Below are positions 63,033 to 64,000 of a stretch of DNA of 64,000 nt, piece by piece. Below the pieces are notes generated by a model that saw nothing but the letters and a program-made list of their open reading frames with translations, did no database searches and was not told where the DNA came from. Every line of letters begins with the position of its first letter. Position 1 is the stretch's first letter. This stretch comes from Streptomyces griseorubiginosus (GTDB lineage: Bacteria > Actinomycetota > Actinomycetes > Streptomycetales > Streptomycetaceae): NCBI RefSeq assembly GCF_001514195.1, contig NZ_KQ948736.1, forward strand, positions 190,895 to 254,894, in the 5' to 3' direction. Position numbers and translations under genes: made by a program.

Positions 63033-64000
63033 GTGGACGACTCCCCCGTACCACTGCCGGGCGCGGCGTTCTACACGGTCGCCGACCGGCGGTTCTTCCC
63101 CGGGCTGGTGGCGCTGCTCAACTCCCTGCGGTTGACGGGCCACGAGGAGCCCCTGGTCGTCGTCGACATCGGCCTGTCGCCCCAGCAGCGGGAAATGCTC
63201 GCGGACCACGTCCTCCTCGTGGAGCCGCCCTCGCCCGACATGCCGGCCGTGTTCGTCGCCCCCTACGGTCCCCTGCGTCGCCCCGCGGAGGTCGCGGTCC
63301 TCATCGATGCGGACATCATCGTCACCCGGCCGCTGACGGAGCTCACCGAGGCCGCCCGGCAGGGCCGGATCGTGGCCTTCGTCGACTGCCTGCCCAACAG
63401 CCACCGCTTCCACCCCGAGTGGCAGACCACCCTCGGGCTCGGCCCCCTGCGGCGCCGGCGCTATCTGAACGCCGGTTTCCTCGCCTACCCGCATGCCCTG
63501 ACCGAACGGCTCCTGCCGCCGTGGACCGAGGGGCAGCGGACCATCGGCGTCGCGCACAGCAGATACGGCAGCGCGACCCTGGACGACCCCTTCTACTTCG
63601 CCGACCAGGACGTGCTGAACGCGGTGCTCGCGGCCCGCTTCGAGGACGACGAGCTCCTCGTCCTCGACCACCGGCTGGCTCCCCACCCGCCCTTCCCGGG
63701 CCTCGATCTGGTCGACCGAGACCGCCTGACGTGCCGGTACGGCGACGGAGCCGAACCCTTCCTCCTCCATCACGTGCTGGCCAAACCGTGGCTCAGGGCG
63801 ACTCGGGACACCGTCTACTCCACGCTCATGACCCGGCTGCTCCTGGCGCCCGACGTCGCCCTGCGGCTGGACCCGCCGGCCCTGCCGCTGCGGCTGCGCG
63901 AGGGGCGGGCCGCCGCTCTCGACCGGCGCAGGGCCGACGCGGTGACCCTCGTCCACGACCACGGCCGGCACCAGCTCGGACGGTTCGGCATCAGGACCCG
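63033..64000 (+). CDS. Glycosyltransferase (GT8-like), C-terminus beyond the window
   Basis: The first 322 codons are visible and the gene runs off the right edge. GTG 63033 opens the frame without a Shine-Dalgarno, in line with the leaderless promoter. AAFYTVADRRFFPGLVALLNSL near residues 10-31 and VAVLIDADIIVTRPLTEL near 84-101 show a nucleotide-sugar fold with a D-x-D (DAD) metal site; NAGFLAYPH near 145-153 and FYFADQDVLNAVL near 185-197 are typical for family 8-like transferases. It would add a sugar in the same polysaccharide locus. Confidence 0.75.
   Translation, partial: MDDSPVPLPGAAFYTVADRRFFPGLVALLNSLRLTGHEEPLVVVDIGLSPQQREMLADHVLLVEPPSPDMPAVFVAPYGPLRRPAEVAVLIDADIIVTRPLTELTEAARQGRIVAFVDCLPNSHRFHPEWQTTLGLGPLRRRRYLNAGFLAYPHALTERLLPPWTEGQRTIGVAHSRYGSATLDDPFYFADQDVLNAVLAARFEDDELLVLDHRLAPHPPFPGLDLVDRDRLTCRYGDGAEPFLLHHVLAKPWLRATRDTVYSTLMTRLLLAPDVALRLDPPALPLRLREGRAAALDRRRADAVTLVHDHGRHQLGRFGIRT

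Overview
The window is typical Streptomyces chromosome. It has very high GC with strong third-position GC bias, GTG starts, 4-nt ATGA/GTGA gene overlaps, possible leaderless promoters, and several families that are common in Streptomyces (GH59, DUF2252, SHOCT, DUF7144, GH15). All calls come from reading the sequence and from general family knowledge; no database search was possible.

Layout. (1) 1-1.1 kb: the 5' end of an exopolysaccharide sugar transferase that leaves the window on the left, with a promoter and a leader of about 390 nt. (2) 1.1-10 kb: an ABC exporter, a secreted GH59 galactosidase with its own LacI-type operator, and a SulP transporter operon that includes a protein with 9-residue repeats. 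(3) 10-25.9 kb: a block of small membrane and stress-type genes (lipid kinase family, DUF7144, SHOCT, a frameshifted YihY/BrkB gene, HdeD-like, DUF2252), a stretch of degenerate DNA repeats, two MFS exporters, a MalT-like LuxR regulator, tRNA-Pro(GGG), and a TetR regulator with three palindromic operators. (4) 26-30.2 kb: a GntR-led operon, tightly coupled, encoding the 4-oxalomesaconate branch (hydratase, aldolase, tautomerase) plus a VOC-type extradiol dioxygenase. This suggests cleavage of gallate or a similar aromatic by an unusual enzyme class. (5) 30.3-50.9 kb: a large sugar/cyclitol region. It has two LacI regulators, four Gfo/Idh/MocA dehydrogenases, a PhyH dioxygenase, an SDR, an FAD oxidoreductase, an IolE-like TIM-barrel protein, an ABC sugar importer, a degenerate IolC-like kinase, IolD and a GntR regulator. 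Two operons diverge from a symmetric promoter pair at 47.0-47.1 kb. (6) 50.9-64 kb: a polysaccharide locus with GH15, a dTDP-glucose-dehydratase-like protein lacking the catalytic Tyr, UDP-glucose dehydrogenase, an epimerase, an initiating sugar transferase, several glycosyltransferases, a methyltransferase, a Tat-exported beta-helix protein and a glycosyltransferase cut by the right edge.

How the parts work together. In region 5 the importer (binding protein, permease, ATPase) probably brings in an inositol-like cyclitol. Gfo/Idh/MocA enzymes would oxidise it, and the IolE-like and IolD proteins would dehydrate and open the ring. The iolC-like gene is shortened and lacks expected segments, and iolB and iolA are not present, so this is not a standard complete myo-inositol operon. 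In region 6 nucleotide-sugar enzymes supply UDP-uronic acid type donors, the sugar transferase loads the lipid carrier, and the glycosyltransferases build the chain. A near-identical 24-bp element at the same distance from two glycosyltransferase starts suggests common control.

The most notable observations are the VOC-type dioxygenase in a 4-oxalomesaconate operon, the duplicated 24-bp element, the symmetric divergent promoter of the inositol region, the degenerate IolC, the Tyr-less dehydratase-like protein, and the single-base frameshift in the YihY gene.
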